Origin: Oscillospiraceae bacterium
GTDB lineage: Bacteria; Bacillota; Clostridia; Oscillospirales; Acutalibacteraceae
DNA length: 64,000 nucleotides
NCBI GenBank assembly: GCA_031256825.1
Contig: JAIRPV010000027.1
Span: 1-64,000 of the forward strand
Direction: 5' to 3'
Position 1 is the stretch's first letter; each line of letters opens with the position of its first letter. The notes under the pieces were generated by a model. The model saw only the letters and a program-made list of their open reading frames with translations, was not told the DNA's origin and made no database searches. Shown piece after piece: positions 32,970 to 41,474 of this stretch. The position numbers and the translations under genes were made by a program.

Positions 32970-34099
32970 CGACACGTTTGCGCGCTAGCACACTGTCGGG
33001 AGAAATCGATGCGCTCCCGTCTAAGTATGACATGCACCGCCTGATGATTGCGGCCCATTTGGCGGGAATGGATGTCACAAGTTGGCCAACGCCGTCGGAC
33101 GACATTGCCGCGACGCGGGATTGTTTGCTATCAAATGACAGAAAAAATTGCCGCGAAAGCGGTTCTACGCTGCGATTTTTGCTGCCTGTCATGGCCGCGC
33201 TTGACAAGGCCTGCACCTTTACAGGGACGGGGCGGCTGCCCAAAAGGCCCATAGAACCGCTGATTGCGCTATTGCGCGCCCATGGCTGCGAAGTCAGCGC
33301 GACAAGTGTTCCGCTTGTCATTCGGGGGAAATTGCGCCCGGGTCGGTTTGAACTGCCGGGGAATATCAGTTCGCAGTTTGTGACAGGCCTTCTCTTTGCG
33401 CTGCCGTTATTGGAAGACGCGAGCGAAATTGTGCTGACCAGCCCTCTGGAGTCGGCAGGATATGTGGAAATGACGCTGTGCACGCTGCGAAAATTCGGGA
33501 TTATTGTTGAAATAACGAGAAACGGGTACCGAATCGAGCCGCAGCGCTACCGCCCGACGGACGCGACGCAACCGGAGGGGGACTGGTCGAACGCGGCGTT
33601 TTGGTTGGCGGCAGGGGTGAATGTGACAGGATTAAACGAGAATTCGCCGCAACCCGATCGAGAAATACAACATTTATTGCGGCAAATGGGCTTTCCGCGG
33701 AGGGGAATCGTTATGGATGCGGCGCAGTGCCCGGATTTGGCGCCGCTGATGGCGGCGATTATGGCTTCGGCGCAGGGCGAAAGCCGAATCATCCACGCGG
33801 CGCGGCTGCGGCTGAAAGAGAGCGATCGGTTGCACGCAATGGCGGAAAATCTCAACGCGCTGGGCGGAAATGTGACAGAACTGCCCGACGGATTGGTGAT
33901 TCAGGGACGGCAATTGAGGGGCGGCGTTGTGGAAAGTTTCAACGATCATCGCGTTGCAATGGCGATGGCGATTGCTGCGCTATCTTGCGAAGGCGCGGTG
34001 ACGCTGCGTGGCGCTGAAGCGGTGCAAAAGAGTTATCCGCGATTTTGGGAAGATTATCAACGACTAGGAGGCCGATATGAGCTCGAGATTTGGGAATAA
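32966..34099 (+). CDS. aroA: 3-phosphoshikimate 1-carboxyvinyltransferase (EPSP synthase)
   Basis: Adds enolpyruvate to shikimate 3-phosphate. Start ATG 32966 overlaps the aroB stop; the track's GTG 32951 lies in aroB. At 377 residues it is shorter than the usual 420-440. Family features are ESGSTLRFLLPV, the RPIEPLI strand, GNISSQFVTGLLFALPLL, and the C-terminal LRLKESDRLHAMAENL and FNDHRVAMAMAIAAL. The N-terminal substrate motif reads LPSKYDMHR, where most homologues have a Ser after the Lys (SKSxxxR); that Ser normally binds shikimate 3-phosphate. The gene is in a complete operon and has no stop, so I think it is functional but diverged. Confidence 0.92.
   Translation: MTTRLRASTLSGEIDALPSKYDMHRLMIAAHLAGMDVTSWPTPSDDIAATRDCLLSNDRKNCRESGSTLRFLLPVMAALDKACTFTGTGRLPKRPIEPLIALLRAHGCEVSATSVPLVIRGKLRPGRFELPGNISSQFVTGLLFALPLLEDASEIVLTSPLESAGYVEMTLCTLRKFGIIVEITRNGYRIEPQRYRPTDATQPEGDWSNAAFWLAAGVNVTGLNENSPQPDREIQHLLRQMGFPRRGIVMDAAQCPDLAPLMAAIMASAQGESRIIHAARLRLKESDRLHAMAENLNALGGNVTELPDGLVIQGRQLRGGVVESFNDHRVAMAMAIAALSCEGAVTLRGAEAVQKSYPRFWEDYQRLGGRYELEIWE
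33202..33223. repeat. 22-bp dyad variant TGACAAG-N8-CTTTACA (in aroA)
   Basis: TGACAAG GCCTGCAC CTTTACA. Shares one exact arm with the strict sites. Confidence 0.5.
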
Positions 34100-35054
34100 T
34101 GTCACATTTTCGGTGTTTGGGCAGTCGCATTCCGAGGCAATTGGCGTTGTGATCGACGGCTTGCCTGCCGGGGAGGCCATCGATATGCAGCAGGTGCAGG
34201 CGTTCATGGACCGGCGCGCGCCGGGGAACCGCCCGAGCGACACGCCGCGCCGCGAAGCGGATGTGCCGCGGGTGCTGTCCGGCCTGGTGCACCATGTTAC
34301 GTGCGGCGCGCCGCTGTGCGCGGTGATCCAAAACACGGACACCCATCCAGAGGACTACGAAAAATTGCGGGACATCCCGCGGCCGGGGCATGCGGATTAC
34401 CCGTTGCGGGTCAAATTTCAGGGATTTCAGGATATCCGGGGGGGAGGGCACGCCTCCGGGCGGCTGACGGCCCCGCTTTGCTTTGCCGGGGCGGTTTGCG
34501 CGCAGATTTTGGCGCGTAAAGGGATTGAACTTGTCGCGCGAATTGTTGAAATGGGAGATGTAAAGGCCGCGGCCTTTACAGGGGATTCGGTGGGCGGCGT
34601 GATTGAGTGCGAGGCGCGGGGGCTGCCTGCCGGATTGGGCGAGCCGATGTTCGGGGGGGTGGAAAATCGGCTGGCAGCGGCAATTTTTGGGATACCGGCG
34701 GTTCGCGGGATCGAATTTGGTGCGGGATTTGCGGCGGCGCGAATGAAAGGATCAGAGCACAACGACGCGTATCGGCTGGAAGGCGAGCAGGTGCGGACCG
34801 CAACCAACCACCATGGCGGCGTGCTGGGAGGCGTTACGACAGGCATGCCGCTGGTGTTTCGAATCGCGATCAAGCCGACGCCGTCGATTGCGCGGACACA
34901 GACGACCGTGGATTTTGCGCGGAACCGGGAAACGGAGCTGGCCGTCGGCGGGCGGCATGACGTGTGCATTGTGCCGCGCGTGGTGCCGGTGGCGGAGGCT
35001 GTGACGGCATGCGTTTTGCTGGATTTGCTTTTGGATGCGAAAGGAGTATTTTGA
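34077..35054 (+). CDS. aroC: Chorismate synthase
   Basis: FMN-dependent conversion of EPSP to chorismate. 325 residues, slightly short. Motifs: GQSHSEAIGVVIDGLPAG, DRRAPGN, HPEDYE, RPGHADYP, GGGHASGRLTAPL, GVENRLAAAIFGIPAVRGIEFG, NHHGGVLGG, and the C-terminal GRHDVCIVPRVVPVAE. Start ATG 34077, with AGGAGG upstream, overlaps the aroA end by 23 bases. The stop overlaps pheA (TGATG). Two dyads of the TGTAAAG family lie inside. Confidence 0.95.
   Translation: MSSRFGNNVTFSVFGQSHSEAIGVVIDGLPAGEAIDMQQVQAFMDRRAPGNRPSDTPRREADVPRVLSGLVHHVTCGAPLCAVIQNTDTHPEDYEKLRDIPRPGHADYPLRVKFQGFQDIRGGGHASGRLTAPLCFAGAVCAQILARKGIELVARIVEMGDVKAAAFTGDSVGGVIECEARGLPAGLGEPMFGGVENRLAAAIFGIPAVRGIEFGAGFAAARMKGSEHNDAYRLEGEQVRTATNHHGGVLGGVTTGMPLVFRIAIKPTPSIARTQTTVDFARNRETELAVGGRHDVCIVPRVVPVAEAVTACVLLDLLLDAKGVF
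34515..34536. repeat. Degenerate dyad CGTAAAG-N8-CTTGTCG (in aroC)
   Basis: CGTAAAG GGATTGAA CTTGTCG, closely similar to the copy at 38306 and only 22 bases upstream of the perfect copy at 34559. Confidence 0.4.
34559..34580. repeat. Perfect 22-bp palindrome TGTAAAGGCCGCGGCCTTTACA (in aroC)
   Basis: The strict dyad with a fully palindromic centre (GCCGCGGC). Confidence 0.8.
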
Positions 35055-36208
35055 TGCCGCTGGATGAAATTCGACAGGAAATCGACGCGATCGACAATGA
35101 ACTTGCTTTGCTGTTTCAGCGCCGTATGGCGTTAACAGGCGAAGTTGCCCGGGAAAAGAGACAGTCTGGCGGGCCGATTTTGCGGCGCGAGCGGGAAGAA
35201 GCAATCCTGGAGCGCCTTGGCGCGGGCATGCCGTTGACGACAAAATCGGCGCTGAATCAACTTTATTCGACCATATTCCGCTTGAGCCGCGGGCGGCAGA
35301 TGTCGCTGATGGACGGGGAAGAATGTGGGATACGGCAGGAAATTGCGGCGGCGCGGGAGCGCGGGAGCGCGGGATTTCCCGGCGTGGGCAGCGTAGCGTG
35401 CCAGGGGATTCGTGGAGCATATTCACATATTGCGGCGCAGCAACTGTTTTCTGAGCCGAATGTGGTGTTTCTTCGCACTTTTGACGCTGTTTTTCGCGCA
35501 GTAGAATGCGGACTTTGCCGCTATGGCGTGTTACCGATCGAAAACAGCACCTATGGCAGCGTGACGCAGGTCTATGACCTGTTAAAGCGCCACAGCTGCT
35601 CGATCGTGCGCGCGCTGCGGCTGCCCATTGATCATTGTCTGCTGAGCCGCGCTAAATTCCTAAAGGATGTAAAAGAAATCTATTCGCACGAGCAGGCTCT
35701 TGGGCAATGTGCTGAATTTTTGGAAAAATTAGGGAAGCATGTGGCCATCACGGTGTGCGAAAACACCGCCGTAGCGGCGCGCATGGCAGCGGAATCGGGC
35801 AGGGAAGACGTGGCGGCGATTTCATCGGAGGAATGCGCGGAACTTTACGGGTTGCGCGTGCTAAAGCGGAGCATTCAACGGGAAGCGCGCAATGAGACGC
35901 GGTTTATCTGCATTGCGCGGCAGCCGGAGCTGTTTCCCGAGGCAAATCGATGCAGCGTTCTGTTGTCATTACAACATCGACCGGGTTCATTGGCCGAACT
36001 GCTGCAATTGCCCGCCGCTTTGGGGATTAATCTCACAAAACTGGAGAATCGCCCGGCGCCGGGCCGTGAGTTTGAGTTTTTATTTTATCTTGATTTGGAG
36101 TGTGACGCGTCACAGCCTGAAACTGTCGATTTTCTGGAGCGCATGGCACAACTGAGCGAGGCGTTCACATTTTTGGGCAGTTACCGAGAAATGGGAGGGA
36201 TTCTATGA
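35054..36208 (+). CDS. pheA: Bifunctional chorismate mutase / prephenate dehydratase (P-protein)
   Basis: Takes chorismate to phenylpyruvate, the branch to phenylalanine. 384 residues from ATG 35054; the track's start lies in aroC. The AroQ-type mutase domain (1-85, IRQEIDAIDNELALLFQRRM) is followed by prephenate dehydratase (about 110-285, QGIRGAYSHIAAQQLF, PIENSTYGSV, and the TRF motif NETRFICIA near 280) and a C-terminal ACT domain (about 295-375, LQHRPGSLAELLQLPAALGINLTKLENRP) that senses Phe. The coupled stop/start with aroC and the Phe-rich leader both point to phenylalanine control of the entire operon. Confidence 0.96.
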   Translation: MPLDEIRQEIDAIDNELALLFQRRMALTGEVAREKRQSGGPILRREREEAILERLGAGMPLTTKSALNQLYSTIFRLSRGRQMSLMDGEECGIRQEIAAARERGSAGFPGVGSVACQGIRGAYSHIAAQQLFSEPNVVFLRTFDAVFRAVECGLCRYGVLPIENSTYGSVTQVYDLLKRHSCSIVRALRLPIDHCLLSRAKFLKDVKEIYSHEQALGQCAEFLEKLGKHVAITVCENTAVAARMAAESGREDVAAISSEECAELYGLRVLKRSIQREARNETRFICIARQPELFPEANRCSVLLSLQHRPGSLAELLQLPAALGINLTKLENRPAPGREFEFLFYLDLECDASQPETVDFLERMAQLSEAFTFLGSYREMGGIL

Positions 36209-36675
36209 CGATATCAGTCGAAATTGCGCGAAAAAGAGGGCTGCGAAAGCTAATTGCCATGCAACGCGCGGCGTTCCGGCCGCTTTATCAGCTTTACCGC
36301 GATGAAGGAAGCCCTTATTTGCGCGGGCGAAAAGAACACGCTGAATGGCTGAAGCGAACGGATCGTTATGTTTATCAGATTTGCGCGGATGGCAAGTGTT
36401 GCGGCGGAATTGTTGCATTTGAACGAGAGAATGGGGTATTTTATCTGGCGCGTTTGTATATTTTGCCGAATATGCAGGGCAAAGGCGTTGGCGCGCAAGC
36501 AATTGCCCTGTTGGAAGCGGAGCTGCCGCAGGCGCGCAAGTGGAGCGTGGATTTCCCGGCGGATCAGCCGCAGAACAGGCGCTGTTATGAGAAGGCGGGG
36601 TACCGCGACACAGGGCTGACAAGGCAAATCAATGAACGATTGACTTTGGCGATTTACGAGAAAGAAGTGAACTGA
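36205..36675 (+). CDS. GNAT-family N-acetyltransferase
   Basis: 156 residues, starting on the pheA stop (ATGA). The acetyl-CoA motif reads LYILPNMQGKGVGAQAIALLEAE, with NRRCYEKAGYRDTGLT at the C terminus, as in GNAT enzymes. The substrate is unknown. Its place inside a chorismate operon, coupled to both neighbours, suggests either an aromatic metabolite substrate or simple hitchhiking. It shares no shikimate motif. Confidence 0.88.
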   Translation: MTISVEIARKRGLRKLIAMQRAAFRPLYQLYRDEGSPYLRGRKEHAEWLKRTDRYVYQICADGKCCGGIVAFERENGVFYLARLYILPNMQGKGVGAQAIALLEAELPQARKWSVDFPADQPQNRRCYEKAGYRDTGLTRQINERLTLAIYEKEVN

Positions 36676-37896
36676 ATGCAATACGCTTTAATTGGCGAAC
36701 ATCTGGGGCACAGTTATTCGCCGGAAATTCACAAAATGATTGGGGGCTATGACTATGCGCTGGCGCCAATGCCGCCGGAAGCGTTGCCTGAGTTTTTTGC
36801 GCGGCGGGATTTTCAGGGAATTAATGTGACGATTCCTTACAAAAAAGCGGTCATGCCCTTTTGCGACACCCTTGGGGAAACCGCAAAACGCGTTGGCAGT
36901 GTGAATACAATTCTCAAAAGGGCCGATGGCAGCCTGTTTGGAGACAACACCGACCCGGCGGGCTTTTGTTTTATGCTGCAAAGCGCTAATATTTCGATGG
37001 AGAGCCGCCATGTGCTGGTTTTGGGCGGAGGCGGGGCTTCGCTAACGGTGCAGCTTGCTGCTTCGGAGGCTCGGGCGGCAAGCGTTTCAGTGGCAGAATT
37101 GGGCGGCGCGTTGAATTACGAAAATATTTATGAGGCATGCGCACAGGCGCAGGTGATCATCAACGCAACGCCTGTGGGGATGTTCCCCAAAACAGACGCG
37201 AAACTTGTCGATTTGGAACGATTTCCGCGCTGTGAAGCGGTAGCGGATTTGATCTACAACCCGCTGCGCACCAAATTGTTGCAGCAAGCGAAAGCGCTTG
37301 GCCTACGGCACGTGAATGGGTTGGGCATGCTGGTTGCGCAGGCGGCGGCGGCCGCCGAGATCTTTACAGGAATCCGACAGGGGGCAGAAAAAATTGACGA
37401 AATATATCGAAAATTATATAATAAAACCGAAAATTGGGTTATTATCGGCATGCCGGGGGCGGGCAAGAGCACGGTTGGAACCGAGTTGGCGCGGCGGAGC
37501 GGCCGGAAATTTATTGATGTGGACTGGGAAATTGAGCGGCGCGCGGGGCTTTCTTGCGGGGAGATCATCACACAGCGGGGCGAAGAACAATTTCGCGCGC
37601 TGGAGTGTGAAGTTGTGCGGGAGCTGGGCGCGCGAACCGGTTTGGTGATTGCGACGGGGGGCGGCACAGTGTTAAAGGATGAAAATGTTTTTGCGCTGCG
37701 GCAAAACGGGAAGCTGCTCTGGATTCGGCGCGGCGCTGACCGGCTTGCCACGTTTGAGCGGCCGCTTTCGAAAAATCTGCGGGAGATGGAGCAAACGCGG
37801 CGGCCTTTTTATGAAAAGGCGGCGGATGCGACAATTTTACACGATGAAAATTGGGAGCGTTTGCAACTGCGGGCGTGGGAGGTGTTTCACGCATGA
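36676..37896 (+). CDS. aroEK: Fused shikimate dehydrogenase - shikimate kinase
   Basis: A 406-residue fusion performing two successive steps. Residues 1-245 are shikimate dehydrogenase: GEHLGHSYSPEIHKM, NVTIPYKKAVMPFCD, NTDPAGF, VLGGGGASLTVQLAA, NATPVGMFP and NGLGMLVAQAA. After a 15-residue linker, residues about 253-406 are shikimate kinase: P-loop IGMPGAGKSTVG (258-266), DVDWEIERRAGLSCGEII, ATGGGTVL and the lid region RPLSKNLREMEQTRRPFYEKAAD. There is no frameshift or internal start with a good ribosome site. Fusion of these two enzymes is known sporadically. Start directly abuts the GNAT stop. Confidence 0.95.
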   Translation: MQYALIGEHLGHSYSPEIHKMIGGYDYALAPMPPEALPEFFARRDFQGINVTIPYKKAVMPFCDTLGETAKRVGSVNTILKRADGSLFGDNTDPAGFCFMLQSANISMESRHVLVLGGGGASLTVQLAASEARAASVSVAELGGALNYENIYEACAQAQVIINATPVGMFPKTDAKLVDLERFPRCEAVADLIYNPLRTKLLQQAKALGLRHVNGLGMLVAQAAAAAEIFTGIRQGAEKIDEIYRKLYNKTENWVIIGMPGAGKSTVGTELARRSGRKFIDVDWEIERRAGLSCGEIITQRGEEQFRALECEVVRELGARTGLVIATGGGTVLKDENVFALRQNGKLLWIRRGADRLATFERPLSKNLREMEQTRRPFYEKAADATILHDENWERLQLRAWEVFHA

Positions 37897-38318
37897 AAGT
37901 GATGGTGATCAACGGGCCGAACCTGAATCTGCTGGGCATCCGCGAGCCGGAGATCTATGGCAGCGGAAGCTATGCCGCGCTGGCGCGATACATTGAAGGA
38001 GCGGCGGCGGATTTGGGGATCGAGGTTTTGGTGCGGCAATCGAACCACGAAGGGGAAATTGTCACATGGATTCAGGAATGCTATGGCGCTGTGGACGCGA
38101 TTGTCATCAATCCGGCGGCGTATACGCACACAAGCGTGGCGATTTTGGATGCGCTGAAGGCGGTTGCGCTGCCCGCTGTGGAGGTGCACCTGAGCGACGT
38201 GCAGACGCGGGAGGAGTTTCGCAGAACGTCTTACAGCGCGCTGGCCTGCAAAAAAGTGATTGCGGGGCAGGGATTCGATGGGTACCGGATGGCGCTGGAG
38301 TTCCTTGTAAAGGGATAG
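37893..38318 (+). CDS. aroQ: 3-dehydroquinate dehydratase, type II
   Basis: Converts dehydroquinate to dehydroshikimate. 141 residues, typical of the small dodecameric type II enzyme: VMVINGPNLNLLGIREPEIYG, QSNHEGEIVTWI, INPAAYTHTSVAILDAL, VEVHLSDVQTREEFR. The catalytic Tyr, His and Arg are in these blocks. ATG 37893 overlaps the aroE/K stop and follows GGAGGTG. It completes the operon; tyrA and tryptophan genes are absent. Confidence 0.96.
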   Translation: MKVMVINGPNLNLLGIREPEIYGSGSYAALARYIEGAAADLGIEVLVRQSNHEGEIVTWIQECYGAVDAIVINPAAYTHTSVAILDALKAVALPAVEVHLSDVQTREEFRRTSYSALACKKVIAGQGFDGYRMALEFLVKG

Positions 38319-38327
38319 AGCTTGTCA
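38306..38327. repeat. 22-bp dyad variant TGTAAAG-N8-CTTGTCA (end of aroQ)
   Basis: TGTAAAG GGATAGAG CTTGTCA, overlapping the aroQ stop codon and just before the operon terminator. Confidence 0.5.
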
Positions 38328-38335
38328 CACTGAAC

Positions 38336-38368
38336 AAAACCGCCTCCCACGAGGGAGACGGCTTTTTT
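38336..38368 (+). terminator. Terminator of the aro operon
   Basis: AAAACCGCCTCCC and GGGAGACGGCTTTTTT form a stem with one G-U-type mismatch around ACGA. It is also usable by the converging GH36 gene. Confidence 0.85.
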
Positions 38369-38370
38369 AT

Positions 38371-38392
38371 TGACAAGGGTTATACCTTTACA
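38371..38392. repeat. 22-bp dyad variant TGACAAG-N8-CTTTACA (GH36 3' end)
   Basis: TGACAAG GGTTATAC CTTTACA, overlapping the GH36 stop codon. Confidence 0.5.
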
Positions 38393-40581
38393 AGGTGCAG
38401 ATTCCGGCTGGCGAAGTCGCCGCCAAACCAGACCATGCGCAGGCCCGCGTTCATGATGGTGTCGCCATGCAGTTCGATGGCCCACTCCTCAATTTCGTAG
38501 ACGGCGTCCGGATCGAGGCCGCGCGGATAGATGCGCATATCCCAGGAGTTTTGCTCAGCCAGCACGGTGAAGCACTGCACCAGCGCTTCGCTCCGGTCGG
38601 GCGAGACCACCATCCAGGCCGCCGATTGCCCTTCAAAGGGGCTGCGCAGACGATAAAAATCGCCTTCGCGGACGAGCGGCTGCAACTGCTTGAACCGGCT
38701 GTTGATTTCGCGCATTTGCGAAAGGTCTTCCGGCGGGAGCTTGGTGGGATCGAGTTCGTAGCCGAAGGTGCCGCACGTTGCCACGTCGGCGCGGTATTGC
38801 AGGGAAGTTACGCGCCCGCGCTCGGGGATTTTTGACACATGCGCGCCCATGCTTGCCACCGGATAACAGATGGATGTGCCGTATTGGATGCGCAGGCGAT
38901 CGGCGGGATCGGTGTTGTCGCTGGCCCAGGTTTGGGGCATGTAGTAGAGCATACCGGGATCGAACCGGCCGCCGCCGCCGGAGCAGCTTTCGTAGAGGAT
39001 ATGCGGGAATTCTTCGACGAGGCGCTCCATTAACTCATAAAGGCCCAGCAGATAACGGTGTGAAACTTCACCCTGCTGCTGCGCTGGGAAGGCCGCGCTG
39101 AAGACTTCCGTCAGGTTGCGGTTGAAATCCCACTTGAGATAGACGATGTCGCAGCTGCGCAGCACAGCGCTGATTTGCTGATAAAGATTCTCGCGCACTT
39201 CCGGCAGGGTGAGGTTCAGCACGCACTGGTTGCGGCCAAGGCTGCGCCCGCGGCCCGGGATGTGCAGCGCCCAGTCGGGATGCGTGCGATACAGCTCGCT
39301 GTTGGGCGAAATCATTTCCGGCTCGAACCAGATGCCGAATTGCAGCCCCTCGGCCTTTACGCGCTCCACCAGTTCCGGCAGGGAGCAGCCGAGCTTTGCT
39401 TCGTTCACCGACCAGTCGCCCAGCGAAGAGGTGTCGTCGTCGCGCTTGCCGAACCAGCCGTCGTCCATCACCAACAATTCCACGCCCGCTTTGGCGGCGG
39501 CGGCGGCGAAATGAACGAGTTTCTCCGCATCGAAATCAAAATAGGCGGCTTCCCAGCTGTTGATGAGGATGGGGCAGGGCTTGCGCTTCCATTCGCCGCG
39601 GATCAGGTTGTTGCGATAGAGCCGGTGCAGCGCACGGGAAATGCCGCCGAGGCCTTCGCTGGAATAGCTGAGCACGGCTTCGGGGGAGGCGAATGTTTCG
39701 CCCGGGCGCAGCTGCCAGCAAAAGCCGTCGGGGTTGACGCCCAAGGCGACGCGGGCGGTGTGCATTTGCGAAACTTCTGTTTCGATGCGGAAATTGCCGC
39801 TGTATACCAATGAAAAGCCAAAAACGTCGCCCTGGTTTTCGTCGGCGTTTTTTGCGCAAAGGGCCATAAAGGGGTTGAGCTGGTGCCCGGTGGCGCCCCG
39901 GCGGCTTTGCAGCGATTGCGTGCCGTGGCGCAGCGCAACGCGTTCCGGGCTGCGTTCGCGGCCCCAGGCGCCGTGCAGGCCGATCATATCGTAGTTCATG
40001 GATGGGAATTCGACGCAGGCGCTTTGCAGGCTTTCGATCGCCAGGGTTTCGCTGCCGGTATTTTCCGCAACAGCCCAGCGGGTGACAATATTCAGCCCCG
40101 CAAAAACGGTGTAATAGAGCTTGACTTGCAGGCCGAGGAGCGCGTCTTCCATGAGAATCACGAGGGTGTCGCCGTCGGCCGCTTCGTTAAAATAGGTGGC
40201 GGGCAGGCCGGGCAAGCCGGGTTTTTGCCCGGGCAAAACCTCGTGGGAGACATACTTCAGGCAAACGGCCCTGGCCCCGTTGGCGGCGCACGCAGCCACG
40301 GCGGGCACGCGGTAATCGCTGACGCCGCAGCCGGGGTATTCCTGCAATGCGGTGTCGAGGCTCATAGAGGTATATTGGATTTGATCGGGGGCTTCCGGAA
40401 TATTTGCGCTGAACGACGCCCCGCCGCCGAGTTCGGCATGCAGATCCGGCTCCGTTTCGCTGATATGGCCGCCAAAATGCAGGTGATACAGGTAGCCTTC
40501 GGGAGAAATCTGCATGGCGTAGCTGGCGCTGCCCGCATGCAAAAGGAAGGATTTAGAGCGCTCGTTGTATGTGATGGGCAT
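38380..40581 (-). CDS. GH36 alpha-galactosidase
   Basis: Cytoplasmic enzyme releasing alpha-linked galactose from raffinose-type sugars or galactomannan fragments. 733 residues from ATG 40581, after AAAGGATC; the track start is upstream of the promoter's transcript start region. No signal peptide. GH36 motifs: LLVMDDGWFG, FGIWFEPEMISPNSELYR, the nucleophile in YLKWDFNRN (Asp485), ESCSGGGGRFD and the acid/base in WASDNTDP (Asp555). Monocistronic; no sugar transporter lies beside it. Confidence 0.95.
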   Translation of the reverse strand: MPITYNERSKSFLLHAGSASYAMQISPEGYLYHLHFGGHISETEPDLHAELGGGASFSANIPEAPDQIQYTSMSLDTALQEYPGCGVSDYRVPAVAACAANGARAVCLKYVSHEVLPGQKPGLPGLPATYFNEAADGDTLVILMEDALLGLQVKLYYTVFAGLNIVTRWAVAENTGSETLAIESLQSACVEFPSMNYDMIGLHGAWGRERSPERVALRHGTQSLQSRRGATGHQLNPFMALCAKNADENQGDVFGFSLVYSGNFRIETEVSQMHTARVALGVNPDGFCWQLRPGETFASPEAVLSYSSEGLGGISRALHRLYRNNLIRGEWKRKPCPILINSWEAAYFDFDAEKLVHFAAAAAKAGVELLVMDDGWFGKRDDDTSSLGDWSVNEAKLGCSLPELVERVKAEGLQFGIWFEPEMISPNSELYRTHPDWALHIPGRGRSLGRNQCVLNLTLPEVRENLYQQISAVLRSCDIVYLKWDFNRNLTEVFSAAFPAQQQGEVSHRYLLGLYELMERLVEEFPHILYESCSGGGGRFDPGMLYYMPQTWASDNTDPADRLRIQYGTSICYPVASMGAHVSKIPERGRVTSLQYRADVATCGTFGYELDPTKLPPEDLSQMREINSRFKQLQPLVREGDFYRLRSPFEGQSAAWMVVSPDRSEALVQCFTVLAEQNSWDMRIYPRGLDPDAVYEIEEWAIELHGDTIMNAGLRMVWFGGDFASRNLHLVKV

Positions 40582-40649
40582 GGCGTGATCCTTTCTGTTT
40601 GTAGCATTTTTGATAGGATAGCGCACCTGCGGTGACAGGTTATGCGCTT

Positions 40650-40678
40650 ATTATAGCAGAATTCAGGAAAGAATGCAA
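40650..40678 (-). promoter_or_regulatory. Promoter of the GH36 gene
   Basis: Minus strand: TTGCAT, 17-base spacer, TATAAT. Confidence 0.8.
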
Positions 40679-40755
40679 GGGGCGCTATAAAAAAACAGCA
40701 GGAATTCCTCCAAACGAAATTTCGTTTTGAATTGGAAAAAATTTTCTTTCCCCTC

Positions 40756-40784
40756 TTGACAAACGCAAAAAAAGGGAGTAAACT
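40756..40784 (+). promoter_or_regulatory. Promoter of the surface-protein pair
   Basis: TTGACA, 17-base spacer, TAAACT, about 50 bases before the start at 40831/40835. Confidence 0.65.
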
Positions 40785-40834
40785 ATTTTTAGTAAGTAGA
40801 ATGTTTTTTTGGGAAAGGCAGGGTTTGCTAATGA

Positions 40835-41464
40835 ATGGCAAAAATTGGAAACGGGGGGGGTCTGTCTAATTTTGTCACGTTAGCAGCCCTGATTCTCCTC
40901 GTCATAAGTTTGCTGACCACGCCGTTTGCGATGTCGAAGTACTATGCAAGCGGGTCGGGGTCGGCTGTTGCGTATATTGCGAAGTGGGATCCAATCTTCG
41001 CTTCGCGCCCCCGGCTTTCAAACAGCGGCGCGGCTCTGAATTATAACAGCGCCTATGGCTCGACCGGTTCAGGGTCTACATCGACCGGGTTTGGCGCAAC
41101 CGCAGTTTGGCAGGAGCTTTCCATGAAAAACGCTGGCGAAACAATGGCGGATTTCACGTTCTGGGTGGGCTACGAAACCGATAGAAGCACGGCGGTCACG
41201 GCAAGTTCATCGAAGCTGGCAACCGTGGTTTTTACGGCTTATACCGCGCCGGTCGGCTACGCAGCGTCGAACGATTTGACCCCTACCGTGATCAACAACG
41301 GAGACGGCACCTGGAAGGTGAAAGAGGTGGAACCCGGGCAGTCGTTCTGGGTGCAGCTGCACTTTTCTGATGAAGGCGCAACTGCTTATTCGGGCGCGCC
41401 GATGAACGCAAACAATGTAGGCCTAAAATGCAAGTTGTTCCTGACGGCAGTTCAGGTAGATTAG
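40835..41464 (+). CDS. Membrane-anchored/secreted protein resembling SipW-processed TasA-type proteins
   Basis: 209 residues from ATG 40835 (MAKIGNGGG...). One N-terminal hydrophobic segment (LAALILLVISLLTTPFAM) is followed by SKYYASGSGSAVAYIAKWDP, a sequence type seen at the mature start of TasA/CalY-like fibre proteins. The rest is beta-rich, Ser/Thr/Gly/Ala-rich and without Cys. Another ATG at 40831 gives MNGKNWKRGG, a better positively charged leader, but an eight-G tract puts it out of frame (stop after 12 codons); with seven Gs it would read through. It pairs with the next secreted protein. The TasA relation is by pattern only. Confidence 0.65.
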   Translation: MAKIGNGGGLSNFVTLAALILLVISLLTTPFAMSKYYASGSGSAVAYIAKWDPIFASRPRLSNSGAALNYNSAYGSTGSGSTSTGFGATAVWQELSMKNAGETMADFTFWVGYETDRSTAVTASSSKLATVVFTAYTAPVGYAASNDLTPTVINNGDGTWKVKEVEPGQSFWVQLHFSDEGATAYSGAPMNANNVGLKCKLFLTAVQVD

Positions 41465-41474
41465 GAGAAATACA

